Below, piece by piece: positions 5,406 through 7,373 of a stretch of DNA of 7,373 bases (position 1 is the first letter of the stretch; every line of letters begins with the position of its first letter). The notes beneath the pieces are model-generated. The model made no database searches and was not told the DNA's origin. It saw only the letters and a list, made by a program, of their open reading frames with translations. The translations under genes and the position numbers were made by a program. Source of the stretch: Pseudomonadota bacterium (GTDB lineage Bacteria; Pseudomonadota; Alphaproteobacteria; Acetobacterales; Acetobacteraceae); contig JAJZVS010000194.1 in assembly GCA_021845555.1 (NCBI GenBank), positions 1-7,373 of the forward strand, given 5' to 3'.

Positions 5406-6146
5406 TCAGGCGTTGGTGAGCCCGCCGTCCACCGTGATGGTCTGCCCGGTCACGTAGCTCGCGTCCTCCGAGCAGAGGAAGCGGATCACCCCGGCCACTT
5501 CCTCCGGCCGGCCCCAGCGGCGCAGCGGGATGTCCTGGCGATAGGCGTCGCCGCGCTCGGCGATCAGGTCGGTGGTCATGCGGGTTTCGATCACCCCCGG
5601 CGCCAGCGCGTTCACCAGCACATCCGGCGCGAGCTTGCGCGACAGCGAGCGCGTCAACCCGACCAGCCCGCCCTTGGCCGCCGCATAGGCGGCGCGATCG
5701 GGGCTGCCGCGGCGGTAGGCCACCGAGCTTGCGAACACGATGCGCGCCGGCCCGCCCAGCTCGGCCGGCGCGGCGGCGCGCGGGATGAAGGCCACCGCCA
5801 TGTCGTAGGCGTTCGTCAGGTTGGCGGCGATCGCCCGGTCCCACACCCCGTGTTCCTCGGCGCGCAGCGGATCGGGTTCGAACAGACCGGCCAGATGCAC
5901 CAGGGCGGCGACCTTCCCGCCCGCCTGGTCGAGCGCCTGCGCGCAGGCCGCCGGGGTCGCGAGATCCGACCGCCAGGCCGCCAGCCGCGCGGTGCCGAGG
6001 GTGCGCTCGGCCGCCTCCAGCGCCGCCGCGTCGCGGTCGATCAGCAGCACATGCGCGCCGCCGTCGAGGAACTTGCGCGCCGCCGCGAGGCCGATTCCGC
6101 CGGCGCCGCCGGTGATCGCGATGCGCCAGCCCGCGAACCCGGCCAT
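5406..6146 (-). CDS. Short-chain dehydrogenase/reductase, NAD-type (SDR 3)
   Basis: A 246-residue classical SDR. It has TGGAGGIG (12-19), Asp37 after strand 2 (LLIDRD, NAD(H) preference), Asn109, Ser141, Tyr154 and Lys158 (YAAAK) with the normal 13-residue Ser-Tyr spacing, a PG turn (183-184), and a C-terminal TVDGG. The usual NNAG is HLAG (84-87), a change seen in some SDR groups and not expected to abolish catalysis. It probably oxidises a secondary alcohol. The ATG at 6146 is one base downstream of the stop of the TauD-like gene (TGAGATG on the minus strand), with GGGGGA eight bases before it inside that gene, so the two are translationally coupled. The pairing suggests that the dioxygenase introduces or exposes a hydroxyl which this SDR oxidises. 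That is inference from context. Confidence 0.92.
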   Translation of the reverse strand: MAGFAGWRIAITGGAGGIGLAAARKFLDGGAHVLLIDRDAAALEAAERTLGTARLAAWRSDLATPAACAQALDQAGGKVAALVHLAGLFEPDPLRAEEHGVWDRAIAANLTNAYDMAVAFIPRAAAPAELGGPARIVFASSVAYRRGSPDRAAYAAAKGGLVGLTRSLSRKLAPDVLVNALAPGVIETRMTTDLIAERGDAYRQDIPLRRWGRPEEVAGVIRFLCSEDASYVTGQTITVDGGLTNA

Positions 6147-6147
6147 C

Positions 6148-7044
6148 TCAACGGTCCCCCGCGCCGGCGAGGATGGCGGCGTAGTCGAGGCTCGCCATCA
6201 CCTGCACCCGGCGCATCAAGCGCGGCTCGTCGGGCATGTAGTCGGCCACAGCATTGTGCACGGTGCCGATATTGTCCCACATCAGCACGTCGCCCTCGGT
6301 CCAGTGGTGCGCATACAGGTATTCGGCGCGCTCCTGGTGGCGGAACAGGAAATCGAGGATCTCCCCGCTCTCGCGCGCCTCCATGCCGTCGATCCCCATG
6401 GTGTAGCCGGGGTTGGCATAGAGGACGGTGCGCCCGGTCAGCGGGTGGCGGCGGAACAGCGGCTGCGAGACGGGCGGCTTCTTCGCCCGCTGCTCCGGCG
6501 TGAGCGGCTGGCGGGAGGAACCGGGGCGGGCCCGCATCATGTCCCAGAACTTGGCGAAGTCGTGCGTCGCGGTGCGGCCCTCCAGCCGCTGCTTCAGGCT
6601 GTCCGGCAGGTCGTCGTAGGCGGCGTGCATGTTGCGGAACTGCGTCTCGCCCAGCGGCTTGCCGAAACGATGCGGCACGTGCCGCGCGTGCAGGATGTTG
6701 GCCAGCGCGATGTCGTGGCTGTACGACATGTCGGTGTGCCAGCCCTGGCCGGCGTCGTTCAGGCCGAGCGGGCGGCCCTGCGCGTCCTTCATGTTGGACA
6801 GGATCATGGCTTCCGGCAGGGCCGGATCGTGGGCGACGTTGGCGACGTTGATTTCCAGCGTGCCGAAATTGCGGCCGAACGCGACGAACTGCGGCAGGTC
6901 GAAGCCCTGGGCGGGAAAGCACAGCACGCCATGCGCGCCGAGCGCGGCCAGGATGGCGCGCCGATCGGCCGCCGTCAGGGGCCGGGCGAGGTCGATACCC
7001 TCGATCCGCGCGCCGAGTGTCTGGCCGCTGGGGGTGATGCGCAT
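6148..7044 (-). CDS. TauD/TfdA-family Fe(II)/2-oxoglutarate dioxygenase
   Basis: A 298-residue member of the TauD/TfdA family, which hydroxylates a carbon next to a leaving group (sulfonate, ether, sulfate ester or amine) or hydroxylates simple acids. His103 and Asp105 (GWHTDMSY) and His263 (GTVHNA) form the iron triad. Arg275 and Arg279 match the positions of TauD Arg266 and Arg270, which bind 2-oxoglutarate and, in TauD, the substrate sulfonate. The segment GETQFRNM (132-139) and the N-terminal GARIEGIDLARPL (11-23) are family-typical. The start at 7044 is chosen over a longer frame (to 7161) because family similarity begins here and GGAG lies seven bases upstream; the extra 39 residues are Arg/Ala-rich with no family character. 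It is first in an operon with SDR 3. The substrate cannot be read from sequence; taurine specificity should not be assumed. Confidence 0.92.
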   Translation of the reverse strand: MRITPSGQTLGARIEGIDLARPLTAADRRAILAALGAHGVLCFPAQGFDLPQFVAFGRNFGTLEINVANVAHDPALPEAMILSNMKDAQGRPLGLNDAGQGWHTDMSYSHDIALANILHARHVPHRFGKPLGETQFRNMHAAYDDLPDSLKQRLEGRTATHDFAKFWDMMRARPGSSRQPLTPEQRAKKPPVSQPLFRRHPLTGRTVLYANPGYTMGIDGMEARESGEILDFLFRHQERAEYLYAHHWTEGDVLMWDNIGTVHNAVADYMPDEPRLMRRVQVMASLDYAAILAGAGDR

Positions 7045-7201
7045 GGGCTGTCTCCGTTCGGCGGGGGGCGCGCGGCGAGAGCGCGGCCGGCGCGCATTAC
7101 ACCCCGAAACCGCGCGGCACGAAAGACCCGCGGACCCTTCGGCGGCGGCCGTCGCTGTCATCGGGGAAGCCGCCGGGGGCCGTGTGCTGGCGTGCCTGCC
7201 G

Positions 7202-7220
7202 CCGGCCCGGACAGGGCCGG
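7202..7220. other. Hairpin in the leader of the TauD-like operon
   Basis: CCGGCCC (7202-7208) and GGGCCGG (7214-7220) form a perfect 7-bp stem with a 5-base loop. If transcription of the minus-strand operon begins near 7245, this hairpin would sit close to the 5' end of a leader of about 200 bases. There is no T-run on either strand, so it is not a canonical terminator. It may simply reflect the very high GC content. Confidence 0.35.
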
Positions 7221-7251
7221 AGCGGGCGCGGGGGGCACGCGAAGTGGGGGT

Positions 7252-7278
7252 ATTACATGTCGATTACGTAACGTTCAG
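7252..7278 (-). promoter_or_regulatory. Candidate promoter/operator of the TauD-like operon
   Basis: An AT-rich island in otherwise GC-rich DNA. On the minus strand TGTAAT (7257 to 7252) matches the -10 consensus in five of six positions; CTGAAC (7278 to 7273) is a weak -35 at 15-bp spacing. The island contains TTACGTAA (7264-7271), the overlapping AACGTT (7270-7275) and ACATGT (7255-7260), all perfect palindromes. ATTAC recurs at 7252-7256 and 7263-7267, 11 bp or about one helical turn apart. This layout suits a dimeric regulator binding over the promoter. No regulator gene is in the window. Confidence 0.42.
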
Positions 7279-7293
7279 GGCGTGCGTGTGCCC

Positions 7294-7311
7294 GGCGTGG
7301 GTATCCCCGCC
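7294..7311 (-). terminator. Possible hairpin terminator of the edge gene
   Basis: On the plus strand GGCG (7294-7297) and GGG (7299-7301) pair with CCC (7305-7307) and CGCC (7308-7311), with a one-base bulge and the loop TAT. It begins six bases beyond the stop of the minus-strand fragment at the right edge, the expected place for a transcript end. It lacks a U-run, so termination here would have to be of the imperfect GC-rich type, or the hairpin only stabilises the 3' end. Confidence 0.28.
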
Positions 7312-7317
7312 CGGCGA

Positions 7318-7373
7318 TCAGGTTCCTGGAATCGGCTTGCCCATCCGCAGCAGGAACAGCAGGTCGCCCCGCC
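7318..7373 (-). CDS. Possible C-terminal end of an unidentified minus-strand gene
   Basis: Reading the minus strand from the right edge gives 17 codons, RGDLLFLLRMGKPIPGT, and then TGA at 7320-7318. The codons (CTG, TTC, CGG, GGC, AAG) suit the coding style of the neighbours, and a hairpin follows the stop, so this looks like the tail of a real gene that continues past the window. I do not recognise the family from so short a piece. If real, it lies upstream of the TauD-like operon on the same strand but is separated from it by 273 bp that hold a candidate promoter. Confidence 0.42.
   Translation of the reverse strand, partial: RGDLLFLLRMGKPIPGT

Noticed and set aside
5275..5531. Imperfect inverted repeat (14 bp perfect, about 40 bp partial) between 5275-5315 and 5491-5531
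   Set aside because: Both arms encode the conserved SDR segment IPLRR.G.P.EV in SDR 2 and SDR 3 on opposite strands, so protein homology explains the match.
2952..6503. A 1183-codon plus-strand open frame covering the hydrolase, SDR 2 and much of the minus-strand operon
   Set aside because: It is extremely Arg/Ala/Gly-rich with no family motifs and crosses several well-supported genes on both strands. Stop-free shadow frames are expected at this GC content.
7045..7161. A 39-residue N-terminal extension of the TauD-like protein (start at 7161)
   Set aside because: It is Arg/Ala-rich with no family similarity, whereas ATG 7044 has GGAG at good spacing and begins directly with the family N-terminus.
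1..7373. CRISPR array, tRNA or rRNA genes, insertion sequence or integrase
   Set aside because: I saw no regularly spaced repeats, tRNA-like cloverleaf, transposase or recombinase motif, or terminal inverted repeats; the only tandem repeat is the three-unit G-rich block.

Overview
The window comes from a very GC-rich bacterial chromosome (by eye clearly above 65% GC). Codons almost always end in G or C, Shine-Dalgarno sites are purine-rich, and spacing between genes is tight. The RNase D start, the dense SDR and dioxygenase content and a -10-like TAGCCT element suggest an alphaproteobacterium, perhaps Acetobacteraceae or a relative. That placement is inference; no rRNA or other marker is present.

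Region 1 (1-1305): the left edge holds the first 48 codons of a minus-strand ribonuclease D gene (rnd). A 164-bp spacer separates it from a plus-strand pair: a small protein with a ribbon-helix-helix-like segment, then a PIN-domain protein with the four expected acidic residues. Together they look like a VapBC-type toxin-antitoxin module. The AT-rich start of the spacer's right half carries a TTGACT box and two CGGACA direct repeats 22 bp apart, a plausible autoregulatory operator.

Region 2 (1310-7044): six metabolic genes. A minus-strand NAD-type SDR (1310-2068) is divergent from a plus-strand operon of a PhyH-family Fe(II)/2-oxoglutarate dioxygenase (2216-3112), a long serine hydrolase of the beta-lactamase/esterase fold overlapping it by 4 bp (3109-4572), and a second SDR (4660-5397) whose ribosome binding site abuts a strong hairpin. 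Converging on this is a minus-strand operon of a TauD/TfdA-family dioxygenase (6148-7044) and a third SDR (5406-6146), separated by one base. The cluster thus has two oxygenases of different 2OG subfamilies, three dehydrogenases and one hydrolase. This suggests a hydroxylate / oxidise / hydrolyse route on one small substrate that I cannot name. No transporter or regulator gene lies inside the window.

Region 3 (7045-7373): a leader and promoter region for the TauD operon with an AT-rich island containing the palindrome TTACGTAA, then what may be the last 17 codons of another minus-strand gene at the right edge.

Five genes form two tail-to-tail junctions or divergent pairs with very little room (4 bp at 1306-1309, 8 bp at 5398-5405). 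The best candidate for something undescribed is the six-gene oxygenase/SDR/hydrolase cluster; the toxin-antitoxin-like pair comes second.
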